DNA from: PALSA-612 sp963776375
GTDB lineage: Bacteria > Actinomycetota > Thermoleophilia > Gaiellales > Gaiellaceae
Direction: 5' to 3'
Length of the DNA: 64,000 nt
Assembly (NCBI GenBank): GCA_963776375.1
Contig: CAVZMF010000001.1
Span: 186,001 to 250,000, forward strand
How positions within the stretch are numbered: the first letter of the stretch is position 1; each line of letters begins with the position of its first letter. The notes under the pieces were generated by a model that had not been told where the DNA came from, searched no databases, and worked only from the letters and a program-made list of their open reading frames with translations. Below, piece by piece: positions 33,748 through 43,009 of this stretch. The translations under genes were made by a program, and so were the position numbers.

Positions 33748-35072
33748 TGCCCCGCTCCCCGGTCCGGCGTTGACAGGTAGCTGACTTGGAGTCGCCGGGC
33801 GATCCCGGAGGCGCGTAGCGCCGGAGGGATCGTCCGGCGGCCGGCTCAGCATGGGCCGCTCGACCGACAAGGAGATGAGGTTGAGCGAGCAACGCAAGTA
33901 CCGGAGCTGGACGGCGCAGCAGAAGCTCGAGATCGTGCTGGCCGGGCTGCGCGGCGACCGTCCGGTGAAGGAGGTCTGCCGCGAGCACGCGATCTCGGAG
34001 ACGCTCTACTACGGCGTGGCGGGAGAAGCTGCTCGAGGGCGGCCGCGAAGCGCTCGCCGGCAAGGAAGAGCGCCAGGGCGAGCGGGAGCTGCGGCGCAAG
34101 GTCGCCGAGCTGGAGCGGGCGCTCGGGCGCAAGACCTACGAGCTGGAGATCGCGGGAAAACTCTTGCGGGAGTGGGAGTGAGACAGCGCGTCGCCCGCTC
34201 TCGTGAGCTGGTCGCCGAGGGCCACTCGCCCTCGGTGGTGGCGCGTGTCTGCCCGGATCAGCCGTCAGGCGCTCTACCGGACGCCGACACCGCGGCGGCC
34301 GCCGCAGCGGCGGCCGCCGGCCGATCCGGTCGAGCAGGCGATCGTCGAGGAGGCGCTCGCCAACCAGACCGACGGCTACCGAATGGTCTGCGCCTTCGTG
34401 CGCCGCAGGCTCGGGATCGGCGGTCAACCGCAAGCGCGTGCTGCGGGTGATGCGCGAGCGGAAGCTGATCCAGCGACGGCGGCCGCTCGAGCGCCGCAAG
34501 CGGCCCGGCTTCTTCCGGGTCGAGCGGCCGCGGCAGCTGTGGCAGCTCGACATGTCGAGCGTCTGGGTGGCCGAGCACGGCTGGACGTACCTGATGGCGA
34601 TCATCGACTGCTGCACCCGCGAGATCGTCGCCTGGCAGCTCGAGCTGCGCTGCCGCGCCGACGAAGCGATCGCCGTCGATCGAACGGGCCGCGGCCGAAC
34701 ACGGGATCCAACCCGGCGAGCTGGTGCTCGGCGAGTGACAACGGCTCGGCCTTCACCGCCCGCCGCTTCAAGGCGAAGCTCGGCCGAGCTCGGGATCCGC
34801 CATCGCCGCGGCGGCTACCGCGACCCGGAGATCGCAGGCCTTCATCGAGAGCTGGTTCGGGAAACTGAAAGAACGGGAGGTGTGGCTGAACGAGTACGAG
34901 ACCCTCGACGACGCCCGACGCGGCATCGGCGGCTACGTCGACCGCTACCACCACCGGCCGCACTCGAGCCTGAACTACCGCACGCCGCTCGAGGTACGAC
35001 AGACCTGGGAGGATCTGCAAGGACTACAGAAAACCGCGGCCTAACCTGTCAACACCGGCGGGGAGCAGGTCA
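33748..35072 (+). mobile_element. degenerate IS3-family element (about 1325 bp)
   Basis: The ends are TG...CA with imperfect inverted repeats (left TGCCCCGCTCCCCGG ... GTTGACAGGTAG; right, inverted, TGACCTGCTCCCC ... GTTGACAGGTTAG). A 4-bp direct repeat GATC flanks it (33744-33747 and 35073-35076). Size and 4-bp duplication suit the IS407 branch of IS3. The coding region is broken by several frameshifts. Confidence 0.8.
33851..35043 (+). pseudogene. IS3-family orfA/orfB transposase, multiply frameshifted
   Basis: OrfA starts MGRSTDKEMRLSEQRKYRSW and contains the helix-turn-helix VLAGLRGDRPVKEVCREHAI. After a shift near 34016 the leucine zipper runs to a stop at 34181. OrfB pieces include DGYRMVCAFVRRRLG, the first catalytic Asp in LWQLDMSSVWVAEHG, the second in GSDNGSAFTARRFKAKL, and the Glu in FIESWFGKLKEREVW near 34840. 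It ends at the stop near 35042. At least four shifts are required, so the element cannot move on its own. Confidence 0.85.
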
Positions 35073-35089
35073 GATCCGGGAGCGATTCG

Positions 35090-35827
35090 ATGACAAAGAC
35101 GGAGGGGGAGCGGCGGAGCGCGATCGTGTTCGGAGCGCGCAATCTGGGTCGTGCGGTCATCGAGACACTGGTGAGCGACGGTTGGGCGGTGGCAGGGGTC
35201 GCCCGCTCGCAGAGCACGCTGGATGGCGTTCGCGAGGCTGGGGCTCTTGCGCTCGAGGGTGACGTCACCGACCCGGCGAGCGTCCACGCCATGCTGGAAC
35301 AGGTGGCCGCAGCACACGGCGGCGTCGATCTGGCGCTGAACGCGGCGTCGGCCTACGGCGGCGATCGCCGTGGACCCTTCGGAGGCGGGCCGATCGTCGA
35401 CGCCGACTTCGACGGCTTCGAGGGCTGGGCTGCAGCCCCAGCCCGTGCCGCGTTCTCGTTCCTGTCAGCAGCCGGACGCTTCGCCGTCGCCCAAGGGCGA
35501 GCGGCGACGCTGATCCAGGTCACGGGCGGGTCGGCACGCCGTGCCATGCCCGGCCGCGGCCTGTGGGCGGCCGGATCATTCGGCGTCCGCGCGATCACCA
35601 ACGCTGCCGCGCTCGAACTCCGCCCCCAAGGAATCCACGTGGCGCTCCTGATCATCGACGCAGGCGTCGAACCCCTCACCGGCCCAACCCGTCCAGACAC
35701 ACCACGCGAGGCACTCGCCGACCCGTACCGAATCGCCGAGGCAGTGCTCTTTCTCGCCAACCAAGACGCCCGCGCAGCAACACACGAACTCCAACTCACC
35801 CCACTCGCCGAGAACTGGACCCCCTAA
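35090..35827 (+). CDS. SDR-like oxidoreductase lacking the catalytic Tyr (245 aa)
   Basis: Rossmann-fold short-chain dehydrogenase/reductase. The nucleotide-binding loop is FGARNLGRAV in place of TGxxxGIG, with DVTDPAS and LALNAASAYGG in the expected positions. Where YxxxK should follow the serine strand (IQVTGGSARRAMPG), the sequence is LWAAGSFGVRAI with no Tyr/Lys. It is therefore probably an atypical SDR or non-catalytic. Start ATG 35090 lies 17 bp outside the IS3 right end, so the IS may influence its expression. Confidence 0.75.
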   Translation: MTKTEGERRSAIVFGARNLGRAVIETLVSDGWAVAGVARSQSTLDGVREAGALALEGDVTDPASVHAMLEQVAAAHGGVDLALNAASAYGGDRRGPFGGGPIVDADFDGFEGWAAAPARAAFSFLSAAGRFAVAQGRAATLIQVTGGSARRAMPGRGLWAAGSFGVRAITNAAALELRPQGIHVALLIIDAGVEPLTGPTRPDTPREALADPYRIAEAVLFLANQDARAATHELQLTPLAENWTP

Positions 35828-35899
35828 ACGCCCTCGGACACCTCCCGGCCACTGCCAACTGACCGACGGCAGGCGCCCACAGGCAGGATCCCCGTAATT

Positions 35900-35955
35900 C
35901 GCTTGCGCGCCTAGGCGCGTTCGTGTGCGCAGAGAGCATGAATGTGCTTCGGTCT
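35900..35955 (+). repeat. family-2 dispersed repeat, copy 3
   Basis: CGCTTGCGCGCCTAGGCGCG, then GTGTGCGCAGAGAGCATGAA and TGTGCTTCGGTC. It immediately precedes, or overlaps, the possible 5' end of the citrate-synthase-like gene and supplies an in-frame ATG at 35938. Confidence 0.65.
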
Positions 35956-36084
35956 GCGCAAGCCGCGGTCGAGAAGGCCGGCCGCCACCCGTCGGGCCGG
36001 CCCCTGCGGGTCGACGTCGCCTTGGGCATGCTGGAGGCGATGGGTTGCCGGGGCGGGCGTCGTCGGGGAGGATCTCGGTCTCTG

Positions 36085-36855
36085 GTGAACCGGCCGACCA
36101 CCCATATCAGCCGTGCCTATCCGGACCGGATTGACGTGCGGGGACGTGACCTCTGCGGCGACCTCATGGGCACCGTGAGCTTCACTGAATACTTCCACCT
36201 GCTGCTGACGGGTGACGAACCGACCGACGATCGACGCTTCTTCCTTGACCTGCTGCTTGTGGCCATCGCCGAGCACGGGCTGACCCCGACCAGCATCGTC
36301 GCGCGGACGACGCTGGCGGCGGACCCGGCGTCGCTGCAGGGCGCCGTGGCGGCCGGGATCCTCGGCTGTGGCCCCGTCGTCCTCGGCACGGTGGAGCCAT
36401 GCGCCCGCTTGCTCGCCGACGCTCAGGCGCGGGTGGCGTCCGGCGACGAGCCCGCGGTTGTCGCCTTGGAGGTGGTTCGCACCGTCCGTGCGTCAGGCAG
36501 ACGAATCCCAGGCTTCGGCCACCCGCTGCACTGGCCTGTCGATCCACGTGCCGAGCGCATTCTCGAGCTCGCAGACGAACGCGGTGTGAGCGGTCCGCAC
36601 GTGTTACTGGCCCGCTGCCTTCGCGAGGCAGTAACCGAGGTCTGGGAGAAGCGGCTCACGATGAACGTGTCGTTGCCGATGGCGGCCGTCATGCTCGATC
36701 TGGGCTTCCCGCCTGCAGCGGTGAAGGCCATTCCCATCCTCGCCCGCACGGCCGGGCTGCTCGCTCATCTGGCCGAGGAGCAAGAGCAGCCGCTTGGCCT
36801 GCTCATGGCTGCCAGGGCGGAAGAGGGGATCGGGTACGACCCTGGGCCAATGTGA
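36085..36855 (+). CDS. citrate synthase/citryl-CoA lyase-like protein (256 aa)
   Basis: The C-terminal large part of the citrate-synthase fold: SFTEYFHLLLTGDEP, then RIPGFGHPLHWPVDPRAERI, which holds the conserved GFGHPxH active-site segment, and the final SLPMAAVMLDLGFPPAAVKA. It resembles the short citryl-CoA lyase-like proteins rather than full citrate synthase. GTG 36085 follows GGGGAGGA. The frame is open upstream to 35923, but those residues come from the family-2 repeat and an Arg-rich stretch, so they are doubtful. It overlaps the CoA-ligase gene by one base (TGATG), so both are one operon. The substrate is unknown. Confidence 0.75.
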   Translation: MNRPTTHISRAYPDRIDVRGRDLCGDLMGTVSFTEYFHLLLTGDEPTDDRRFFLDLLLVAIAEHGLTPTSIVARTTLAADPASLQGAVAAGILGCGPVVLGTVEPCARLLADAQARVASGDEPAVVALEVVRTVRASGRRIPGFGHPLHWPVDPRAERILELADERGVSGPHVLLARCLREAVTEVWEKRLTMNVSLPMAAVMLDLGFPPAAVKAIPILARTAGLLAHLAEEQEQPLGLLMAARAEEGIGYDPGPM

Positions 36856-38156
36856 TGCTGGAGCCTGAGGTCGAGGCCCGCCCCTGGAGAGAGCAGATCG
36901 AGCTCGACGACGCGAGCTATCGCGCCCAGCTTGAGTACCTCTTCGAGCGCTCCGTCTTCTACCGCCAGAAACTGACTGCAGCGGGGATGGCCACGGCCGC
37001 TGAAGGCGGCGGGCTCGCGGAACTGGGGCAGCTCCCCTTCACCGAGAAGGACGAGCTCCGGGCGGCGTGCACCCCTGAGCAGCCGCTGGGGACCCATCTC
37101 TGCGCAGAGCCGTCCGAGCTCGTGAGGGTTTACTCGACGAGCGGTACTACGGGCAGGCCCAGCTACGTCCCGCTCACCGCGAGCGATCTCGAGAACTGGG
37201 TGACCGCGTCGGCCCGCAGCTACGCCGCATCAGGTGTCAGGGCCGGCCAGCGCATCGTCTCGACGTACAACGCCGGTCCCTTCGTGGCCGGCGCGGCGCT
37301 GGCCGCGTTGGAGCGCATCGGCCTTGTCCACGTGCCCATCGGAACCGGCAACACCGAGCGGCTGTTGCAGGCGATTGAGCTCCTCTGCCCCGAAGCCGTG
37401 GTGCTGACGCCCTCCTACGCCGCCTATCTCCTCGAGCGTGCAGCCGACCGCGATGTCGACCTGCGCCGCTCGAGCGTACAGCGCGTGCTCGTCGCGGGTG
37501 AGCCGGGAGGCGGGGAACCCTCCTTCAGGGCGCAGCTCGAAACGGGCTGGGGGGCGAAGGTCACCGAGGCGATGGGGGTGGGCGACGTCGGCCCCTCGCT
37601 CTGGGGCGAGTGCGAGGAGCAAGACGGCATGCACCTCGGGGCGCGGGACTTCGTCCACGTCGAACTCGTCGACGCGGGGACGGGAGCCGCCCGGGGGCTC
37701 CGCGACGGCGCTGCCGGTGAACTCGTCCTGACGCACCTCCGACATCGGGCTGCTCCACTCCTGCGCTTCCGCACGCGTGACCACGTCCGGGTGCGCACAA
37801 ACCCGTGTGCCTGCGGACGCACCAGTCCCCGGCTCCGCTGCATCGGGCGGACCGACGACATGCTCATCGTGCGCGGAGTCAACGTCTTTCCTTCCGCCGT
37901 TCGCGAGACCGTCAGCGCGTTCGTCCCCCAGGTCAGCGGCCACGTGCTTGTCAAGCCGCAGGCGCTAGGCGTGACGCAGGAGCCGCCGCTCCCGGTCGCC
38001 GTCGAGCTCGCGCAGGGAGTGGCTGCCGACCCGGCGCTCGCGGAATCGATCCGTGACAGACTGCGAGACGTGCTCGTGGTGCAGACGCAGGTCGAGCTCG
38101 TGCCCTGGGGTGCTCTGCCTCGCAGCGAGTACAAATCCATGCTGATCGAGCGCTGA
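36855..38156 (+). CDS. phenylacetate-CoA ligase family (PaaK-like) protein (433 aa)
   Basis: Adenylate-forming enzyme making an acyl- or aryl-CoA. The N-terminal YRAQLEYLFERSVFYRQKL is the PaaK-type helix. The P-loop is VYSTSGTTGRPSYVPLTASD. The adenosine-binding segment is EAMGVGDVGP, the hinge IGRTDDMLIVRGVNVFPSAV is characteristic, and the C-terminal lid ends WGALPRSEYKSMLIER with the catalytic Lys. The start ATG overlaps the upstream citrate-synthase-like stop. The pair may activate and cleave or condense a dicarboxylic or aromatic CoA ester (inference). Confidence 0.88.
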   Translation: MLEPEVEARPWREQIELDDASYRAQLEYLFERSVFYRQKLTAAGMATAAEGGGLAELGQLPFTEKDELRAACTPEQPLGTHLCAEPSELVRVYSTSGTTGRPSYVPLTASDLENWVTASARSYAASGVRAGQRIVSTYNAGPFVAGAALAALERIGLVHVPIGTGNTERLLQAIELLCPEAVVLTPSYAAYLLERAADRDVDLRRSSVQRVLVAGEPGGGEPSFRAQLETGWGAKVTEAMGVGDVGPSLWGECEEQDGMHLGARDFVHVELVDAGTGAARGLRDGAAGELVLTHLRHRAAPLLRFRTRDHVRVRTNPCACGRTSPRLRCIGRTDDMLIVRGVNVFPSAVRETVSAFVPQVSGHVLVKPQALGVTQEPPLPVAVELAQGVAADPALAESIRDRLRDVLVVQTQVELVPWGALPRSEYKSMLIER

Positions 38157-38311
38157 CCGTTCGTGCGCAAGCTCCAAAGCAAAGGGCGTCCGCCACATCA
38201 CCCTCGTCGGAGCGAGCCGGCAGACGTCGACCGACTTCAGGGAAGGCACGTCCGTAGAGCTCGGAGCGCCGAGCTCCGAAACATCCACTACCACTAGGTC
38301 AGGAGGGCCAC

Positions 38312-38998
38312 ATGGCTGCGATCACGCTGAGCATCCTCAAGCCGAGCGTCAACAACCTGAGCGTCCGGATCTTCGTTCGAGCCGCCGGCCTCGAGTGCGA
38401 GGAGCTGGACGTGTGGGGGAAGAAGAGCACCCCCGAATTCCTGCAGAAAGGCCCCGCCGACCTGACTCCGCTGCTCGAGGAGGAGGGGCTGCCGAGAGGC
38501 TCGCTCTGGGAGAGTTGCGCGATCATGCAGTACCTGTGCAACAAGCACGGGCTCGACCAGTTCTATCCGCGCGATCCCGCCGAGAGGGCGATGGTCGACA
38601 GCGCGATGTTCTATCTCGTCGGCACGCTCTACCCGCTCGTCGCCAGAGCGACCTACCCGGTGCTCGGCTTCCCTCAGTATGCGGGCGAGGTCGCGACCGC
38701 CGACGTCGACCACGAGCTCAAGGAGCAGGCCCGTGGAGACGCGGAAGCCGCGCTCGCGGGACCGCTCGACGTCTACCACGCCTTCTTCATGGGCAGCAAC
38801 GACTTCATCGGCGGCTCCGGCCCCTCGATCGCCGACATCCGACTCGCAGCCACACTCGAGTTCCTGCGCGCCATCGACTACGACTTCCCGCAGTGGGCAG
38901 AGGAGTACATGCACGCGATGGAGAACGCGCTCGGAGAGGCCTACTCCGAGCCCGTCGCAGACGTGCGCGGCTACATCGAGTACGTGAGGTCTCAGTAA
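38312..38998 (+). CDS. glutathione S-transferase-like protein (228 aa)
   Basis: The thioredoxin-like N-terminal domain (ITLSILKPSVNNLSVRIFVR, then LTPLLEEEGLPRGSLWESCA) carries the cis-Pro-like and E-S ligand positions of GSTs. The helical C-terminal domain includes GGSGPSIADIRLAATLEFLR, the N-capping box (S/T-x-x-D). Start MAAITLSILKPS with AGGAGGG upstream. It is probably in the same transcription unit as the CoA ligase (155-bp gap). Actinobacteria usually use mycothiol, so the thiol partner is uncertain. Confidence 0.85.
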   Translation: MAAITLSILKPSVNNLSVRIFVRAAGLECEELDVWGKKSTPEFLQKGPADLTPLLEEEGLPRGSLWESCAIMQYLCNKHGLDQFYPRDPAERAMVDSAMFYLVGTLYPLVARATYPVLGFPQYAGEVATADVDHELKEQARGDAEAALAGPLDVYHAFFMGSNDFIGGSGPSIADIRLAATLEFLRAIDYDFPQWAEEYMHAMENALGEAYSEPVADVRGYIEYVRSQ

Positions 38999-39030
38999 GA
39001 GCAGGCTCCTCGTTTCGCGAGTAGACGATC

Positions 39031-39200
39031 CTTATCGGGAGTCCCGTCCCCTCATCCGATCCCGGAGGGGTGGGCTCTCCGGCTTATCGGGAGTCCCGTC
39101 CCCTCATCCGATCCCGGAGGAGCTTATCGGGAGTCCCGTCCCCTTATCGGCCCGTCCGGGAGTCCCGTCGCCTGATTCGGTCTCGGAGGGGTGGGGCTCC
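39031..39200 (+). repeat. family-1 variant repeats, tandem (four units)
   Basis: TATCGGGAGTCCCGTCCCCT, then CATCCGATCCCGGAGG, is repeated with 40-50 bp period at 39034, 39084, 39122 and 39152. Same GGGAGTCCC start and GGAGGGGTGGGCT end as family 1, with a different middle. Confidence 0.75.
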
Positions 39201-40017
39201 TCGACGGACTGCAGGACGCGGAGCGCCCCGGCAAGAATCGAACGCTGCCGGCCGTTAGCGAGGAGGATTCGACGTCGTATCCGCTTCCCGCACGCGTGTG
39301 CGCGTCGACGGGAGTCGCAGACTCGCTGGAGTCCCGCGCCGGCGGGGTGGGGGCACCCGCGCGCGGCGAGGCAGTTCAACGGCGAGTGGGTGGCGCCGCC
39401 CAGACTCGCCGATTACCCAGCGACGAGGCGACTTCGTAGCTCGAGACGTTGGGCGGTCTGCGGAGTCAGCGGTTCCCGGCTGCTCCGCCGAGCCGCCCGG
39501 CGTCAGGCCTGCGACTAAACGCGACAACTGTGCGTGGAGAGGCACCGGAATCGTGTGCGCCGGCACGTGACCGGTGCAGTCGAGACTGAATCGACCGCGG
39601 CAGGTAACGCACTCGGCCGTCGAGATCCCGCCGCCTTCGCTCTGGACAGTGGAGCGCCGCGGCGGGCGACTGCCGCCACTGCACTCTCTTCCTCGTGATT
39701 GTCCCCTCGCTGCGTCTCGCATTTCGATGTACGTACGCTCGAACGCGCGAATCGGCTTTGGTCTGCCACGGAATACAGGATCGTCACCACGCCGATACCT
39801 GACCGACGACAGTGGCGCACTGGCAAGCCGCGGTGCGGCGATTCCGGCGTGAATCGACGCAACCGGAAGGAATTCACCGAGTCAGTTCGTGTCAGTTGTC
39901 GGTGCCTTTGACGCGGTCGTAACGTCTCTCAACCTCGCTCGCAGCGTCCCTTGGCACTGGGACGCCATCAAGGCACATGCTGTGCTTGGAGGGCGAGGTG
40001 CCTGCGGGCTCCTTGTC
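39201..40017. other. about 800 bp without a recognised gene
   Basis: Both strands contain only scattered short frames with low-complexity Arg/Ser/Pro translations and no ribosome binding sites. A degenerate GGAGTCCCGCGCC at 39329 is a weak family-1 trace. The last about 130 bp could hold the yihY promoter. Confidence 0.4.
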
Positions 40018-41019
40018 ATGGCACGATGGCGCGAAGTGTCCGACTGGGAGGGTTCGCTCGACCGCTGGCAGCGCCGTCACGGCCCGGCCGGCTTCGTGTT
40101 CGCGGTGTTCCGGAAGTACTCGGAGGATCAGGTGGGTTACGTGGCCGCCGCGATCGCGTACTACGCGTTCTTCTCGATTTTTCCGCTGCTGCTCGTGTTC
40201 ACGACCGTGCTCGGCTTCGTTCTCGATACACACGGTCATCTGTATCGGTCGCTGATCGACTCCGCGCTGGGTCAGTTTCCGGTCATCGGCCCGCAATTGC
40301 ATACGCACTCGCTCTCGGGAAGCGCATTGGGCGTCGCCCTCGGCATCTGCCTCTCGCTCTGGGCGGGTATGCGCGTGTTCACGGCAGCCCAGACCGCCAT
40401 GAACCGGCTCTGGGGAGTACCTTTCCCGCGGCGGCCCGGCTTTCTGCGAGCGCGGCTACGGGCGCTCGGGCTGCTCATCGTGCTCGGGGGCGGGGTGCTT
40501 GCAGCGACGGTTCTCGCCAGCCTCGCCACCTTTGGCGCTAGCTACGGCACAGCCTGGAAGATCGGCTCGATCGCGCTCTCGACGCTGCTCAATATCGGCC
40601 TGTTCTGGGTCGGGCTACGGCTACTGACGGCGCGGGACGTGTCCTGGCAGGCCCTCCGCGGGGGCGCGATCGCCGCCGGCATCGCCTACGAGGTCCTGCA
40701 AGCAGTGGGCGGCTTCTACGTTGGACACGTGCTCACGAGTGCAAGCAACACCTACGGCACCTTCGCGCTCGTGATCGGGCTCCTCTCCTGGATCTACCTG
40801 TCCGTACACACAACGCTGCTCGCCGCCGAGGGGAACGTTGTCGCGACCCGGCGCCTATGGCCAAGGAGCCTCTCGACAGCACCAGACCGGCCCCCAACCG
40901 AAGCCGACCGCCGAGCGCTGACGCAGCAACTCGAAGGCGAGGAGCGCCGGCGGGACGAGCAGATCGAGGTCGAGTTCGCCAACCCCGGAAGCCGCTCAAG
41001 CAGGCACGATCGCAGCTAG
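40018..41019 (+). CDS. YihY/BrkB-family membrane protein (about 333 aa)
   Basis: Polytopic inner-membrane protein with six predicted helices. The hallmark YVAAAIAYYAFFSIFPLLLV starts the first, and later ones include GSALGVALGICLSLWAGMRV and TYGTFALVIGLLSWIYLSVH. YihY/BrkB (once misnamed RNase BN) proteins are of unknown transport or envelope function. ATG 40018 (MARWREVSDW) was chosen because the sequence before it in the open frame is not family-like. The C-terminal 80 residues are a charged cytoplasmic tail. Confidence 0.88.
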   Translation: MARWREVSDWEGSLDRWQRRHGPAGFVFAVFRKYSEDQVGYVAAAIAYYAFFSIFPLLLVFTTVLGFVLDTHGHLYRSLIDSALGQFPVIGPQLHTHSLSGSALGVALGICLSLWAGMRVFTAAQTAMNRLWGVPFPRRPGFLRARLRALGLLIVLGGGVLAATVLASLATFGASYGTAWKIGSIALSTLLNIGLFWVGLRLLTARDVSWQALRGGAIAAGIAYEVLQAVGGFYVGHVLTSASNTYGTFALVIGLLSWIYLSVHTTLLAAEGNVVATRRLWPRSLSTAPDRPPTEADRRALTQQLEGEERRRDEQIEVEFANPGSRSSRHDRS

Positions 41020-41147
41020 GCGATCTTGGTCGCCACGAGCGGGAGGGCGGTCGCGCCACCGGAGCCTGTCAAGTCGGATGAGACACTCGGCGGGTGAATT
41101 TTAGGGAGCATCCTCCTCGGTCGTGGGCTTGTTGATCGGCGGAGGTC

Positions 41148-41341
41148 GGGAGTCCCGGGCGTCGGGGCGACGGGAGTCCCTCGCCTTGGACGGAGTTCAG
41201 GGGGGAGGCCACCCGGCCTGCCCTCTCGGCCGCTGCCGCTGGGAGTCCCACGTGTCGGCTCCGGTCAGGGAGTCCCGCTCCGGTCAGGGTCGTCGCGGGA
41301 GTCCGCGCGTCGGGCGAAGTTCAGGGGGGAGGGCTTCGACC
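41148..41341 (+). repeat. family-1 repeat cluster (five units)
   Basis: GGGAGTCC starts at 41148, 41172, 41241, 41268 and 41297. The second (with GGACGGAGTTCAGGGGGGAG) and fifth are nearest to full length. Confidence 0.8.
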
Positions 41342-41460
41342 GCCGCCACGTTTCAGCCCACCGGGGGCGTCGATCCCGCCCTACTCCGTGGGCGAATCGG
41401 CGATGCGCACCGTATGCGCCGTCAGGGTCCCGCTGTTCCGGCTGTTCAGCGCAAGTGATT

Positions 41461-41495
41461 AAGGGAAGGGCTCGCTGGTACGAGCCCTTCCCTTT
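41461..41495. terminator. strong bidirectional hairpin
   Basis: AAGGGAAGGGCTCG (41461-41474) and CGAGCCCTTCCCTT (41481-41494) are exact complements around a 6-base loop, with short A/T runs on each side. Positioned to end the minus-strand secreted-protein operon (last stop at 41541) and any plus transcript. Confidence 0.75.
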
Positions 41496-41540
41496 CGTCG
41501 TAGTCGGAATGCCGTTGCCAGATGCCTCCCTGTTTGATCC

Positions 41541-43008
41541 TCAGCATCCGTAGCACTGGTCGGGCTTATTGCCGGCGATCACCGTTCTCGTGAGCGTGAC
41601 CGGGAAGGCTGTGAACAGTCCTCCACCTTGGGGCGTGATGCCAGGGCTCGCCGTGAGCTTGTTGGCGAGGACCGCGCTGTCGGTCAGCGTCAGGCTCGGA
41701 GGTGGGCCTCCGAGGGTGAAGTTGTTGATCCCGCCGCCTTGTGCGCTGCCACTCGCGCCCGTCGCGGTTGCGGTGTTGCCGATCACGAGTGTCTTCTCCA
41801 ACGTGGTTTGCCCGAAATTCGCGACGCCGCCTCCTCCGACGATCGCGGCTCCGGTCGCGCTGTCGGCGATGACGCGGTTGTTCGCGATGAGGCTGTTGCG
41901 TACGGTCGCGTCGCCGCCGACCCCGAGTCCGCCCTGGGCAGCGATCGCGGTGCTGCCCGAGGAGCCCGGGAACGCTCGCGCTGACGTGATTTTGGTCGAC
42001 GGTGCTGTCTGAGAGGAGGAGCGAGCCGTCGTCTTGGATCCCCCCGGAGAAGGCGAGGACGTCGCCGGCCATGTTGCTGGCGTTCACGCTGTTGCCATGC
42101 ACGATCGTGCGCGTGATCGTCGCCGAGCCCCCGACGTAGATGCCGCCGACGGACGCCTCGGGGCCGGCGTCGCTGGGCAGCGCGCTCGAGAGATCGACGC
42201 TGTTGCCGCTGACGACGCTGTCCTCGACCGTGAGCGCACCCGCGCTGTCGATCCCGCCGGCCATCACGAACGAACCGTTCGGTGCGTTCACTGCCGCCTG
42301 GTTGCCCGAGACGACGCTGTGCAACAGCGTCAGCGTCCCCAGTCCCTCATTGAAGATGCCGCCTGCACCGGCACCGGAGGCGACCGACGAGACCATCGGT
42401 GTCGAGCCGGCCCGATTGTCGGTGATGCGCGTGTTCGTCACCGTCAACGTTCCGGCGTTGTCGATCGCTCCGCCAAACGCGAACGCGCACGGCATCGGCC
42501 CGCAGAAGTCCCCCGGCGGGGCTGTCGTCTGCGGCGTGACCCTGTTTCCGGTGATGACGCTGTCGGCGATCGTCACCGTCGCGCCGGTCGTGAACCCGGT
42601 CGCCCACGGGATTGACACACCTCCGCCAAAGCTGACGACCGTGTCCGGCACGGAGTTGTTGAGGCCGCCCGTGATCGTGACACCCCGAACCGATACGGCC
42701 CTGACCGGCCCGTCCTGGTGACCGATCGTTACCACCGGGCCGCCGCCCTGGATGATCGTCTTGTTTGATCCGGCGCCGATCAGGTTGACACTGACGTCGA
42801 TCGTGACGCCGCCGGCGAAGGTGCCCGGCGCGACCGTAATCGTGTCGCCGTCGTGGGCGGCATTGACCGCGGCCTGGATCGTCGAGAAGCATCCTGGTCT
42901 GCTTCCGACACAGAGAGTCCCGGCGGCACGGGCGACCGGTGTGACCGCAGCCGCGGCTGCGACTGCGACGACGAGAGTGGCCGTGAGTGCGAGGGTTGAC
43001 CGTTTCAT
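41541..43008 (-). pseudogene. secreted right-handed beta-helix protein, one frameshift
   Basis: Signal peptide MKRSTLALTATLVVAVAAAA to about residue 29, then PGCFSTIQAAVNAAHDGDTI, the usual start of secreted pectate-lyase-like beta-helix domains. Many turns of the type ITGNR, VSGNQ and VHGNS stack through the protein. Near 41966 the frame shifts; the other frame continues GGLGVGGDATVRNSLIANNR through LEKTLVIGNTATATGASGS to PDQCYGC and the stop. Restoring one indel gives about 488 aa. It is the last gene of a four-gene secreted operon. Surface carbohydrate or adhesion roles are typical of the family. Confidence 0.75.
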
Positions 43009-43009
43009 C

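Noticed and set aside
36399..36854. Upstream extension of the CoA-ligase ORF into the citrate-synthase-like gene
   Set aside because: The extension is an off-frame reading of the upstream gene; ligase homology starts at ATG 36855.
39031..39200. Tandem repeats resembling a short CRISPR array
   Set aside because: Units vary in length and sequence, the intervals are not unique spacers of constant size, there are no cas genes, and the units match family 1.
14649..41341. Family-1 repeats as integron attC sites
   Set aside because: No integrase gene of the IntI type and no RYYYAAC/GTTRRRY core pair; units occur in both orientations. Cassette-like spacing alone is not enough.
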